From assembly GCF_949820605.1 (NCBI RefSeq), contig NZ_CATKVU010000006.1, forward strand, positions 1,596,501 through 1,660,500: a stretch of 64,000 nt of DNA. Reading direction: 5' to 3'. Source of the DNA: Segatella copri. Its GTDB lineage: Bacteria > Bacteroidota > Bacteroidia > Bacteroidales > Bacteroidaceae. Position 1 is the stretch's first letter, and each line of letters begins with the position of its first letter. Of this stretch, positions 44,699 to 53,052 are shown in pieces. The translations under genes were made by a program, and so were the position numbers. The notes below the pieces were generated by a model. The model was given only the letters and a program-made list of their open reading frames with translations, ran no database searches and had not been told where the DNA came from.

Positions 44699-46096
44699 TT
44701 AATCTTTTACCTTTAAAGTATAGACCACCGAAGTAAGATTTCCGAAGACAGGGGTGAGCAGGCCGGTTACGGTAGAGATGGCATCATTCTTGCCCGAGCC
44801 GTCACTATCAGAACTTTTGGCGAGATTAATGATCATTGCCAGTTTCTGACCGACGATGAGCTTCTGAATCTTTGCATCTATCGGATGATTACTTGGTTTC
44901 ACGGCATATTGCGCCATCAGCTGGTCGCTTCCGCTAAAGAACTGCTTGTCATCCGTCACACCGAAATAGAACGAGGTTTTGCCGTCGGTATAGAAGTAAG
45001 CATTCTTACCCCAATTGGCTATCTTCGCACCAGCCGGACATGAAGTTTTCCAATAATCAACATCGCCCAGCCACTTGGCATGCGACAGTTTAGCAGCCAT
45101 CGTCATCTGCATGTTGTTATCCGTAAGCGAAGGCATCACGATAGCCATATCCCCATCCACACTACGGATGATATTATCCATGTCAATGGCCTGGTTGATA
45201 CCCATCAGAAGGGTCTGAAGGCTGCGGTTGCTCTGCATCATCGGCAGGAACTGCTCGCCCTTTACGTTCATGAAGATACCCGCCAGGGCATCAGCAGGCA
45301 TCGACTTAACGTAGTTGCCTTTAATCGGACGATAGGTTTGAGCCGCCTTCTTCAGAGCCTCATCTATTTCTTTATTAAAGGAGAAGGTTTCTCCCTTCAC
45401 CTGCAGGATACCATCTTTTACGTCCATCACAGCAGCAATCACTACCTGCGAAGGGTCGGTATCTTTAGGAGCACCAAGGGTAAATGGAGCAACGAACTTC
45501 TCCGGCAGCGCCTGAGCCTGAGCCACCATAGCCATAGGCGAAGTGATGGTTTCCAGTCGCTCGAACATAGGCGATGCGGTAATACCTTCGTCCTCATCAG
45601 CCTTCAGATATTTCACCATCTGCTGCTGGAGCTGGGCCTGCGCATCGGCTACAACCGGTCCCATAACGAGGAGTGCCTGATCAGAAAAGCCGACCAGCCA
45701 CGAATTTTTCAATACAGAGAAATGAAAGCCTTTGCGCTCCTTCACCTCTGTAGCGATATGCTGTTTGGCAAGCGAAGCAAGCCAGTCTTCTACATCGCCC
45801 TCATCGCTCACCTTGGCACAAAGTCCGAGGTTGCCATCAGCACTCTCAAAGAGGAATATCTTCTCTGAGATGTCGATGCCACATTTCGATGCATCCTCAA
45901 CGTGCAACAGAGACTTGAGCATTCCCGCCTTGTCTTCATCGCTTTTGCCGGATGCCATCTGCTGCATGTCAACAGAGATGAGCGCAGTACTTTTCTTTGG
46001 AATGGCATTGAGATAGTCAGTGCCCGAGCATGAGCTCAGCAATCCCAATACGACAGCCAAGCACATGAACATCAAACTCTTATACAATCTTTTCAT
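44699..46096 (-). CDS. DUF4836-family lipoprotein
   Basis: 465 residues from the ATG at 46096 (MKRLYKSLMFM). Signal peptide with lipobox LSSCSG, then IPKKSTALISVDMQQMASK-like start typical of DUF4836, a Bacteroidetes family of unknown function. The start is 14 bp after the rsmE stop and the end 18 bp before the ABC ATPase gene, which places it in one operon. A role in the envelope together with the exporter is possible but not shown by the sequence. Confidence 0.8.
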   Translation of the reverse strand: MKRLYKSLMFMCLAVVLGLLSSCSGTDYLNAIPKKSTALISVDMQQMASGKSDEDKAGMLKSLLHVEDASKCGIDISEKIFLFESADGNLGLCAKVSDEGDVEDWLASLAKQHIATEVKERKGFHFSVLKNSWLVGFSDQALLVMGPVVADAQAQLQQQMVKYLKADEDEGITASPMFERLETITSPMAMVAQAQALPEKFVAPFTLGAPKDTDPSQVVIAAVMDVKDGILQVKGETFSFNKEIDEALKKAAQTYRPIKGNYVKSMPADALAGIFMNVKGEQFLPMMQSNRSLQTLLMGINQAIDMDNIIRSVDGDMAIVMPSLTDNNMQMTMAAKLSHAKWLGDVDYWKTSCPAGAKIANWGKNAYFYTDGKTSFYFGVTDDKQFFSGSDQLMAQYAVKPSNHPIDAKIQKLIVGQKLAMIINLAKSSDSDGSGKNDAISTVTGLLTPVFGNLTSVVYTLKVKD

Positions 46097-46110
46097 CACA
46101 CTAGTAAATA

Positions 46111-46866
46111 TTATAAAGCTCTTGCCAGATGGCACATATTGACAGCCACCAATCCTGCTGTTTCCGTACGGAGGCGACTGGTGCCAAGCGAAACACTCTC
46201 ATATCCGTTTTCCAGAGCCAGTCTCACCTCATCGATAGAGAAATCGCCCTCAGGTCCTACCAGCACGGTGATGTCATCAGTACCCTCCTGGGCTGCTCCG
46301 GCAGAATCATCAGCTGGACATGACTTGGAAATCTCGGCAAAAAAGTCTTTCTTTTCTATCTCCTCATAACAATGGCAGATAAACTTTCTGCCATTGCGGG
46401 GAGCCGTAATAAAATCTTTAAAGTTCTGCAGTTCGTTGACCACAGGTTTCCAAGCCTTGTGGCTCTGCTTGACGGCAGAAACCACAATCTTGTCTATGCG
46501 GTCTATGCGGATGACCTTGCGTTCAGAGAACTTGCAGTTGAGGAAAGAGATTTCATCGAAGCCGATTTCCGTAGCCTTCTCTGCCATCCATTCAATGCGG
46601 TCCATCATCTTTGTTGGGGCGATGGCCAGGTGAATGTGTCCGCGCCAGGCAGGCTGCTGCGGCATAACCTCCTTCACCTCATAGATGCACCGTTTGTTGG
46701 TAGCCAGCGAAACTTCTGCACGGTAGAACACCCCCTTGCCATTCATCAGGAACAATTCGTCCCCCGCCTGGATACGCAAAACCCTGAGTGCATGAGTAGC
46801 CTCTTCCTGAGGCAGTTCTGTCTGTGTAGCCGCATCTGGCACATAGAAAAATCTAACTTCTTTCAT
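46111..46866 (-). CDS. rsmE: 16S rRNA m3U1498 methyltransferase RsmE
   Basis: 251 residues. SPOUT-family methyltransferase for U1498 of 16S rRNA, cytoplasmic. HALRVLRIQAGDE near the N-terminus is the PUA-like part; VGPEGDFS and LGTSRLRTETAG form the SAM-binding knot. It carries an insertion of about 20 residues (SCPADDSAGAAQEGTDD) before the knot. First gene of a run to the ABC permease. Confidence 0.95.
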   Translation of the reverse strand: MKEVRFFYVPDAATQTELPQEEATHALRVLRIQAGDELFLMNGKGVFYRAEVSLATNKRCIYEVKEVMPQQPAWRGHIHLAIAPTKMMDRIEWMAEKATEIGFDEISFLNCKFSERKVIRIDRIDKIVVSAVKQSHKAWKPVVNELQNFKDFITAPRNGRKFICHCYEEIEKKDFFAEISKSCPADDSAGAAQEGTDDITVLVGPEGDFSIDEVRLALENGYESVSLGTSRLRTETAGLVAVNMCHLARAL

Positions 46867-46926
46867 TTCCTCTTATTGTTACTTTTTCTTCTTAATTTTC
46901 TATTATTCCGTAAGAATATCCTTTAA

Positions 46927-47490
46927 TTATTCACTTTTTTTGCCTTTGCGGCGCTCTATCTCATCACGAATGGCTGAGGCTGTTTCGTAATCTTCTTCAT
47001 TAATGGCACAATCCAATGCTTTTTCGAGCATCTGGTCTGGCAAAGCAAAAATAGGTACCGCACAAGAAGTCGAACTCATATCATTTTTATTAAAAGGAGT
47101 AGAAATTTCCTTTATAACCAGCTCTGTTGTATACATTTCTATATCCGCAGCCACAGACAACAACACAGCCTGGTCAGTCTTGATGCTCATACGTTCATTT
47201 GTGATTTTATTCACAAGAGTAGCATATACTCCCCTCTCTGGCGTAGCATCGAATTCGAGATAGAAATCGTCTACATTTTGCCTGTCAAATAGTGTCCAAA
47301 GTACAGAGATCACATCATTTTTAAAATCAGAAGTTTTCGAATTACATGCCTTCAGCTGCTCTGCTACATAATCATTAGTCATAATAGACAAAGCTCTTTT
47401 TTCGGATTCGTCTACCAAACTAATAATACATGTCCCGGAAGCTTCCGGAATGCCAAAGCAGGCAGCGAGTTTAAGTTTGTACAACATCAT
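46927..47490 (-). CDS. Bifunctional-nuclease (BFN/DUF151) plus UVR motif protein
   Basis: 187 residues (starts at the first of two adjacent Met codons). Residues about 40-130 look like the BFN domain (ALSIMTNDYVAEQLKA.., RMSIKTDQAVLLSVAA), and the C-terminus (LEKALDCAINEEDYETASAIRDEIERRKGK) is a UvrB/UvrC interaction motif. The combination is common in Bacteroidetes. Catalytic activity of such small BFN proteins is unproved. Confidence 0.75.
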   Translation of the reverse strand: MMLYKLKLAACFGIPEASGTCIISLVDESEKRALSIMTNDYVAEQLKACNSKTSDFKNDVISVLWTLFDRQNVDDFYLEFDATPERGVYATLVNKITNERMSIKTDQAVLLSVAADIEMYTTELVIKEISTPFNKNDMSSTSCAVPIFALPDQMLEKALDCAINEEDYETASAIRDEIERRKGKKSE

Positions 47491-47578
47491 TATGTACCCT
47501 TTCTTTATTTAAATTTATTTATATTCTTACGTAACATTCTGTTTTTACTCTCGCGTTGAGTATGACACTTTTTCTTCC

Positions 47579-48880
47579 TTATTTCTGTTCTTTCTTCGGA
47601 CGGAAGAGGACAGCAAAGGCTACAGCTACCACGAGCGCATAACCGGCAAAGATGAACCAGCAGGTTTTCCAGTCACCCATCAGGTAGCCATCATCTGTCC
47701 AGTGGCAGTAATGGTTGATGACCATACCTGCGAGAATGGTTCCGATAGATGCTCCCAGACCGTTGGTCATCAGCATGAACAGACCTTGAGCCGATGCTCT
47801 TACCTTCACATCACATTTCTGGTCTACAAACAGACCGCCCGACACATTGAAGAAGTCGAAGGCTACACCGTAAACGATGCATGAGAGGATGAAGAAGGTA
47901 ACACCCGGAAATGCAGGATTGCCCAATCCGAAGAAACCGAATCGCAAAACCCATGCCATCATGGCGATGAGCATCACAACCTTGATGCCATAACGCTTCA
48001 GGAAGAACGGAATGAGAAGGATGCAGAGCGCCTCGGCCACCTGAGAGATGGATACCAGGAGCGTAGCATTGTTAGCTGCAAAAGTATCGAGCATCGCAGG
48101 ATCGCCCTTGAAACTGGTAATGAACGGAGTGGCATAGCCATTGGTTACCTGCAGACTCATACCGAGCATGCAAGAGAAGATGAAGAACATCGCCATCTCA
48201 CGGCTCTTGAAGAGTTTGAAGGCATCAACCCCCCATGTCTCTACCCAGCTCTTTGTCTCTTTCTTCACAATAGGACAGGCTGGCAATGAGAAGCAATAGA
48301 GGAAGAGAAGAATGCTGAGCACACCCGATACCAGGAACTGATAATGGGTATACTGGAACTTATGGGCGTTCTCGCTCAACAGGAATGAGAATGAACCGTT
48401 GTCCCAGGTAGCACAGTTCACAATCCACATCGTGAGGATGAAACCCACGGTTCCAAACACACGGATTGGCGGAAAAGCCTTCACGGTGTCGAGCCCGTTG
48501 CTCTTCAATATACTGAATGCCGAAGTATTTGACAATGCCAATGTAGGCATATAGAAAGCCACGCTGAAGGTATAAACGGCAATAAACATTGCCTCATTAG
48601 GAGTCTGACTAGCCTGTCCCATACCGAACAGACCTATCATGGCTGCTCCTGCCAAAAGGTGACAATAGCCCAAAAGACGTTGCGGCTGGATATACTTATC
48701 TGCCACAATACCCATCAATGTAGGCATAAAAATAGATACGATTCCCTGAATGGTATAGAACCAGGAAATCTCGGCACCCATCCCAGCCTTGCCGAGATAG
48801 TTGCCCATAGACGTAAGATAAGCTCCCCAAACTGCAAACTCCAGGAAGTTCATCACTGCTAGGCGTACTTTCAGATTCAT
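47579..48880 (-). CDS. Nucleoside permease, NupG/NHS-type MFS transporter
   Basis: 433 residues with 12 predicted membrane helices. The N-terminus (VRLAVMNFLEFAVWGAYLTSMGNYL) and QGIVSIFMPTLMGIVADKY match the nucleoside:H+ symporter (NupG/XapB) family. It imports nucleosides across the inner membrane. A TATCTTTG promoter element lies 35 bp upstream, between it and the divergent chromate-type transporter genes. The substrate range cannot be judged. Confidence 0.88.
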   Translation of the reverse strand: MNLKVRLAVMNFLEFAVWGAYLTSMGNYLGKAGMGAEISWFYTIQGIVSIFMPTLMGIVADKYIQPQRLLGYCHLLAGAAMIGLFGMGQASQTPNEAMFIAVYTFSVAFYMPTLALSNTSAFSILKSNGLDTVKAFPPIRVFGTVGFILTMWIVNCATWDNGSFSFLLSENAHKFQYTHYQFLVSGVLSILLFLYCFSLPACPIVKKETKSWVETWGVDAFKLFKSREMAMFFIFSCMLGMSLQVTNGYATPFITSFKGDPAMLDTFAANNATLLVSISQVAEALCILLIPFFLKRYGIKVVMLIAMMAWVLRFGFFGLGNPAFPGVTFFILSCIVYGVAFDFFNVSGGLFVDQKCDVKVRASAQGLFMLMTNGLGASIGTILAGMVINHYCHWTDDGYLMGDWKTCWFIFAGYALVVAVAFAVLFRPKKEQK

Positions 48881-48914
48881 AGTTTAATGTCTTTTTATTA
48901 TATAATATTAGCTG

Positions 48915-48922
48915 CAAAGATA
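48915..48922 (-). promoter_or_regulatory. Promoter element of the nucleoside permease gene
   Basis: TATCTTTG followed by C on the minus strand; no clear TTTG at the expected distance. Confidence 0.45.
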
Positions 48923-48996
48923 CAAATTTTCGGGTAAAAAGCACACGATTTTGAAGATTATCCGCATGAAAGCTAGCATATTTAACAAATTATGTG

Positions 48997-49004
48997 TATT
49001 TTTG
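48997..49004 (+). promoter_or_regulatory. Promoter element of the chromate-type transporter genes
   Basis: TATTTTTG followed by C, 50 bp before the first ATG; the context resembles the glyA promoter. Confidence 0.45.
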
Positions 49005-49053
49005 CAGCCGATTTCAACAGATATAAGAGAAAAATAATATAGAAGCAACAGAT

Positions 49054-49581
49054 ATGTTAGTAAAATTTTTCCTCACGTGCAATAAAATCGGGGCTTTCAC
49101 GCTAGGCGGAGGCTACGCCATGATACCGATCATGGAACAGGAATTTGTAGACAAGAACAAGTGGATGGACAAGCAGGAGTTCATGGATATCATGGTAGTG
49201 GCTCAGACCACTCCGGGCATCTTCTCCATCGATATGGCGAGTCATATCGGCTATAAGCTGAAGGGAGTCTGGGGAGGCATTGTGGGTGCCATTGGCATAG
49301 CCCTGCCTTCTATCATCGCCATTCTCATCATCGCCATGTTCTTCCAGCATTTCAAGGACAATTATTGGGTGGGCAAGTTCTTCATGGGTGTGCGCCCTGC
49401 CGTGGTAGCGCTCATTGCTGCGCCTTGCTTCAAGATGGCAAAGACGGCAAACATCAACCGCTACAACATCTGGATTCCCGTTGTCTGCTGTCTGCTGATT
49501 GCAGCTTTCGGTATCTCCCCTATCTACATCATCATCGCAGCCGGTGTGCTGGGCTGGCTCTATGGAAAGGTAAAAAAGTAA
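49054..49581 (+). CDS. Chromate-transporter-family protein, first half
   Basis: 175 residues, about five or six membrane segments. FFLTCNKIGAFTLGGGYAMIP and AQTTPGIFSIDMASHIGYK match the ChrA half-domain (PF02417): the GGGYAM and QxxPG motifs. A second half is encoded 23 bp downstream, so the pair likely forms a heterodimer. In gut anaerobes the true substrate need not be chromate. Confidence 0.9.
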   Translation: MLVKFFLTCNKIGAFTLGGGYAMIPIMEQEFVDKNKWMDKQEFMDIMVVAQTTPGIFSIDMASHIGYKLKGVWGGIVGAIGIALPSIIAILIIAMFFQHFKDNYWVGKFFMGVRPAVVALIAAPCFKMAKTANINRYNIWIPVVCCLLIAAFGISPIYIIIAAGVLGWLYGKVKK

Positions 49582-49603
49582 AAAGGTAAAAAATATAGAG
49601 ATT

Positions 49604-50176
49604 ATGCTATTTCTAAAGTTATTTCTGATATTTACCAAGATTGGTACATTTAATTTTGGTGGCGGATATGCGATGCTTTCGCTCATCCATAACGAGACGG
49701 TAGTGAAGAACCATTGGCTTACCAATGCTGAGTTTACGGATATTGTGGCTATCAGCCAGTCTACACCGGGACCTATCGGCATCAACTGTGCCACCTACGT
49801 AGGTTATACCGCCTGCCTTCACGACGGCTATCCTACCTGGGCAGCCTGTCTGGGTTCGGTATTGGCTTCGCTCTCCATCATGTGGCTGCCTTTCATCATC
49901 ATGATTCTCATCAGCCACTATCTGATTACGCACAAGGATTCTAAAATCGTAAAGGATATCTTTGCGGGACTCCGCCCAGCCATCATCGGACTGATAGCTG
50001 CTGCCGCCGTTCTCCTGATGAATAAAGAGAACTTCGGATCACCAACCGACAATCCGTTTGTCTTCGGAGCAAGCATCGTGCTGTTTCTGGCTGCTTTCTA
50101 CTTCACAAAATTCAGAAAGACCAACCCTATCCTGCTGCTTTTCATCTGCGGTATCATCGGAATGGTTATCTTCTAA
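49604..50176 (+). CDS. Chromate-transporter-family protein, second half
   Basis: 190 residues, with the same motifs (FTKIGTFNFGGGYAMLS, SQSTPGPIGINCATYVGY) and about five or six membrane segments. It is homologous to the preceding gene, as in other two-gene ChrA systems. The two halves would have opposite topologies. Followed by a terminator-like hairpin. Confidence 0.9.
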   Translation: MLFLKLFLIFTKIGTFNFGGGYAMLSLIHNETVVKNHWLTNAEFTDIVAISQSTPGPIGINCATYVGYTACLHDGYPTWAACLGSVLASLSIMWLPFIIMILISHYLITHKDSKIVKDIFAGLRPAIIGLIAAAAVLLMNKENFGSPTDNPFVFGASIVLFLAAFYFTKFRKTNPILLLFICGIIGMVIF

Positions 50177-50251
50177 ACATCGCCCTGCGGTCTGAACCAA
50201 CGGCCTCCAGCCGATGGGAAAGACAAGGGGCTGATGCCTTCAGATAGGGAC

Positions 50252-50282
50252 AAAAAAAATTGATTGTCTCACGACAACCAAT
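50252..50282 (-). terminator. Terminator of the candidate sRNA
   Basis: 10-bp stem with one G-U pair and a GNRA-type loop followed by U8. In the plus direction the stem has only four downstream T residues and could also stop chromate-transporter transcripts. Confidence 0.75.
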
Positions 50283-50320
50283 CTTTTATTAACCTTAATA
50301 ATCTAATACCATGAAAAACA
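50252..50320 (-). ncRNA. Candidate small RNA of about 70 nt
   Basis: A consensus promoter on the minus strand (TTG 50353-50355, 19 bp, TACCTTTG 50326-50333) is followed about 60 nt later by an intrinsic terminator: AUUGGUUGUC, a GUGA tetraloop, GACAAUCAAU and eight U residues (50252-50282). No protein-sized ORF lies between; the only one has five codons. Promoter and terminator with no gene between suggest an sRNA. Confidence 0.55.
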
Positions 50321-50382
50321 CGATGCAAAGGTACAAATAATCTTGTAACCTGCAATAGTTTATAGCAAAAAACTTCAAGAAT

Positions 50383-51030
50383 TTAACTCTCCTTAAAAGT
50401 TTTACCATTCCAGTTAAATTTTCTTTGCACTTTTATTGCATTTACAGCCTTCTTATCGTCAGCAGACACGAAAGGTAAAGCCAAGCGCACTACGAGGCTG
50501 TTTTCATGTTGCAGGAGCAGAGCACTCACGATTTTGAGTTCAATTTTCCCCTTGAGTTCCTCAAACTTAGCCTCGCTCATCGTATCGGGTTTGGCAATAA
50601 GTCCGGAAGCCAGTTGCTGCAAAGATTTTCCATCGAAAATTCTGCTGGCATCCTGCTCTTGCCAATCCTGATTAAAGAGATAGAGTTCGCTCTCCTTCTC
50701 TACTCCGTCAAAAGTCTTCACCACGCAAAGCAGCGAATCGCCGTTAGCCGATGGCAGTTTCTTCATCTGCAAAGTAGCGTTCTTACTCGTTCTCAACTGG
50801 GCGAAATCAGCAGTCAGCGTATCCATCACACTCGTTTCGCCTAACAGATTCTTCACTTCCGCCTTCACTCCCATCTCCTGCAGCTCAGTAAATTCCAACC
50901 GCAGGTTGTGGTTGAGATAAGGCACAACAGAATCGGGCATCGAAACCAGCAAGTCCTTCATCGACTTGGCTTCCATGCCCAAGCTTGCCATCATCAGGCA
51001 AGCGCATAATATATATTTTATCTTCTTCAT
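50383..51030 (-). CDS. DUF3256-family exported protein
   Basis: 215 residues with a signal peptide (MKKIKYILCACLMMASLGMEAK). The KDLLVSMPDSVVPYLNHNLRLEF start is characteristic of DUF3256, a Bacteroidetes family of unknown function. I chose the ATG at 51030; a GTG at 51033 would overlap the upstream stop. It lies 2 bp after the 34-residue microprotein gene, so translation is likely coupled. Confidence 0.8.
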   Translation of the reverse strand: MKKIKYILCACLMMASLGMEAKSMKDLLVSMPDSVVPYLNHNLRLEFTELQEMGVKAEVKNLLGETSVMDTLTADFAQLRTSKNATLQMKKLPSANGDSLLCVVKTFDGVEKESELYLFNQDWQEQDASRIFDGKSLQQLASGLIAKPDTMSEAKFEELKGKIELKIVSALLLQHENSLVVRLALPFVSADDKKAVNAIKVQRKFNWNGKTFKES

Positions 51031-51032
51031 CA

Positions 51033-51137
51033 CTACAATTCCTTAGACCACTTCTTTCCCCAAGGAGTAAAGAGCCATGCAAGAAAGGCCAATGCTACTA
51101 TTGAACACACGGCAAAAGTTAAAGCTAATGTATTCAT
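51033..51137 (-). CDS. 34-residue membrane microprotein A
   Basis: MNTLALTFAVCSIVALAFLA then WLFTPWGKKWSKEL: one hydrophobic helix and a W-rich basic tail with the WGKKW motif. Closely similar in length and tail to microprotein B at 51436. It is coupled to the DUF3256 gene downstream. Confidence 0.65.
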   Translation of the reverse strand: MNTLALTFAVCSIVALAFLAWLFTPWGKKWSKEL

Positions 51138-51185
51138 TTTTGAAGCCTTTAAATTATTTACTAAATTTCACAAGTATGCTCCACA

Positions 51186-51384
51186 CGCCCTGAAAGGGCA
51201 GAAGCTCCTAGCCCAGGGCAACACCCTGGGTATGCGATATAGAGATGGTACTAACGCCCTGTAAGGGCAAAAGCTTCTATACAGCAGCTATATTTTAAAG
51301 CTTTTGCCCTTACAGGGCGTAGGGCTAATACAACTATTACCCAGGGCGTTGCCCTGGGTTAGAAGCTTCTGCCCTTTCAGGGCG
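51186..51384. repeat. 199-bp nested palindrome of CGCCCT..AGGGC repeats
   Basis: Arms in order A-B-C-C'-B'-A'. A (51186-51206, CGCCCTGAAAGGGCAGAAGC) pairs with A' (51364-51384), B (51210-51231, a CCCAGGGC..GCCCTGGG unit) with B', C (51255-51276) with C'. Each arm is itself a small hairpin. It lies between the two 34-residue microprotein genes. Confidence 0.85.
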
Positions 51385-51435
51385 TGCCGGGAACATTAGT
51401 TCAGAACACAAAGGATTCTGCAGCAATACCAACCA

Positions 51436-51540
51436 TTAGAGATCCTCCAAGAATTTCTTACCCCATTTTGTATGAAGCCAAAGTGCCATGGCACCAGCAA
51501 CGACCGTAATCGTCGCATAAATCATGACTAATCCTTCCAT
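51436..51540 (-). CDS. 34-residue membrane microprotein B
   Basis: MEGLVMIYATITVVAGAMAL then WLHTKWGKKFLEDL: one hydrophobic helix and the tail motif W..KWGKKF, paralogous to microprotein A. A perfect promoter (TTTG, 20 bp, TAATTTTG) lies just upstream, strong support that it is expressed. Confidence 0.7.
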   Translation of the reverse strand: MEGLVMIYATITVVAGAMALWLHTKWGKKFLEDL

Positions 51541-51557
51541 ATTTCTCTATTTTCCGA

Positions 51558-51589
51558 CAAAATTACGGAAAATAAATGTAACTTGCAAA
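51558..51589 (-). promoter_or_regulatory. Consensus promoter of microprotein B
   Basis: On the minus strand TTTG (51586-51589), 20 bp, TAATTTTG (51558-51565), 18 bp before the ATG. Confidence 0.75.
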
Positions 51590-51902
51590 TGATTTGCTCA
51601 TTTTCTTTCGAAATTTAACCTAAAAAAGACGAAAAAGAGGAAAGCGCTTCATTACGAAACACTTTCCTCTAATTATCTAATCATTAATCGTACAATCTTC
51701 TTTCAGAAGAGATTTATTCCTCTACAGCAGCCTGCGCCGCAGCAATATTATCAGTATGGGAAGCCCTTTCCGTAGGTTACTCTAAACATAGGATAATATT
51801 TCCTTCTGTCTATGTAAAGGCTTTACACCTTATTATATTTATATACATATTTATATATATAGTTAATTCATTATCTATTTTTCATGAAATCGTGATGGAT
51901 GA
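51590..51902. other. Non-coding junction between core genes and the mobile element
   Basis: Contains a stem AGAGGAAAG / CTTTCCTCT (51636-51670) that is a likely terminator. Otherwise no gene is visible. The core-to-element boundary probably lies here, but I see no attachment-site repeat. Confidence 0.5.
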
Positions 51903-52331
51903 TTACGCATTCTTTTTCTGCAACGGCATAGGCACATCCACATTTGAGTTCTTGCCACCAAGCATTTGGATAGTTTCCTTCAATGCTTGCACCTGTCCCT
52001 TTAGAAATATAATCTCCTGGTCTTTTGCATCAGCAAGGCTCTGTTGTCGTTTCTTATATAGGATTGCTGCATCCTCTTCCTGCGCCACGCCTACAGTTTC
52101 TTCTTTAGCAACGTAGCCTTCGCCGCCATTCTTCATGTATTTTGTTCCGCCATAGAAGAAATCAATAGTTACACCGAGAGCATCACAAATTTTCTCCAAC
52201 ATGCCAGATTTAACATCCTGCACCTTGAAGGCATTGCTCAAGTTTGGCTGAGTCATATTTAGTTTTTCTGCCAAATCAACGATGCTCACTTTACTTTTTG
52301 ATAAAGCCTTACGCAACTCCAATCCATTCAT
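51903..52331 (-). CDS. XRE-family repressor with C-terminal coiled coil
   Basis: 142 residues. Helix-turn-helix at about 5-60 (IVDLAEKLNMTQPNLSNAFK), then a linker and a coiled-coil-prone segment (about 95-125). It is divergent from the replication genes, the usual place for an element repressor. Two direct repeats TTATCAGC(C/T)TTT in the shared 148-bp region are candidate operators. A role in maintaining quiescence or copy control is inferred from position. Confidence 0.75.
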   Translation of the reverse strand: MNGLELRKALSKSKVSIVDLAEKLNMTQPNLSNAFKVQDVKSGMLEKICDALGVTIDFFYGGTKYMKNGGEGYVAKEETVGVAQEEDAAILYKKRQQSLADAKDQEIIFLKGQVQALKETIQMLGGKNSNVDVPMPLQKKNA

Positions 52332-52364
52332 ATTTATTTATATTATAGTTAATTAATCATAAAT

Positions 52365-52409
52365 TTATCAGCCTTTATTAATAATATTATCAGCTTTTTA
52401 TTATCTTTG
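52365..52409. promoter_or_regulatory. Candidate operators and promoter of the element
   Basis: Direct repeats TTATCAGCCTTTATTA (52365-52380) and TTATCAGCTTTTTATTA-like (52388-52404), centre spacing 23 bp. The second runs into TATCTTTG (52402-52409), so a repressor bound there would block the rightward promoter. A second possible box, TACGTTTG, is at 52449-52456. Confidence 0.45.
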
Positions 52410-52479
52410 CACTCGAAATAACGAAATAGTAACGTTCTTAAAACGAAATACGTTTGCAAATATACATAAAAAATACAAT

Positions 52480-52785
52480 ATGAGCAAGAATAACTTTGAA
52501 ATTTTAACCGAAGTTTATTCAGGAACCTCAATAGGCGAAAGAATAAAAAAGAGGGAGCAAGTCATCAGCGACTACCTCAACGTGTATGGGCAACTCATCC
52601 TGAACAAGGTGCTGAAACCAACCCCTGTGATGGAACACCTTGCCAAGAAATACAACTTTTCTCGCTGTGGTGTCTTGAAGATACTGAAGGAAGCAGGAAT
52701 ATATCATGGGCGTTCAAATCCTGTGGTATATCCAAGTGAGTTGAACAATAAAACAGAAATTTATGGAACAGCGAATCGTGTTTGA
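52480..52785 (+). CDS. Small helix-turn-helix-like protein
   Basis: 101 residues, no signal or membrane segment. KVLKPTPVMEHLAKKYNFSRCGVLKILKEAGIY (about 50-80) has the look of a helix-turn-helix. First gene of the rightward operon, divergent from the repressor, and overlaps the next gene by 23 bp in another frame. I do not recognise a specific family. Confidence 0.6.
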   Translation: MSKNNFEILTEVYSGTSIGERIKKREQVISDYLNVYGQLILNKVLKPTPVMEHLAKKYNFSRCGVLKILKEAGIYHGRSNPVVYPSELNNKTEIYGTANRV

Positions 52786-53041
52786 GGACAAGAATGTCAG
52801 TTACAAGACATTTCTTGAAGACTTAGCTACTTTCCTGGCACCAAAGATTGCGCTCTTGATAAAGAATCCTCCAAAAAAGTATTATAGTGAGCGAGAAAGT
52901 ATGAGAGTGTTCGGTTCAGGGAATGTGCGCCGTTGGATTAAGGAAGGCAAGCTCAAACCTTTTTCCAAGAGAAAGGGAAAGACAGAATACAAAGTCAGCG
53001 ACCTTCAGGAGTTACACCGAAGAGAGCAAGACTACTTTTAA
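52763..53041 (+). CDS. Excisionase/MerR-like helix-turn-helix protein
   Basis: 92 residues. YYSERESMRVFGSGNVRRWIKEGKLKPFSKRKGKTEYKVSDLQELHRRE is the winged-helix pattern of excisionase-type (HTH_17) proteins: a recognition helix, then basic residues and a beta wing. It overlaps its upstream neighbour by 23 bp. Likely regulator or recombination directionality factor of the element, though no integrase is in the window. Confidence 0.65.
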   Translation: MEQRIVFEDKNVSYKTFLEDLATFLAPKIALLIKNPPKKYYSERESMRVFGSGNVRRWIKEGKLKPFSKRKGKTEYKVSDLQELHRREQDYF

Positions 53042-53052
53042 AGCAAAGAGCA

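Noticed and set aside
51186..51384. CRISPR array
   Set aside because: The repeats are inverted, nested and of unequal spacing, with no cas genes; it is a palindrome, not an array of direct repeats.
51640..51790. Possible broken small gene on the minus strand near 51700-51790
   Set aside because: Two short protein-like strings are in different frames with no clear family; sequence too short to judge.
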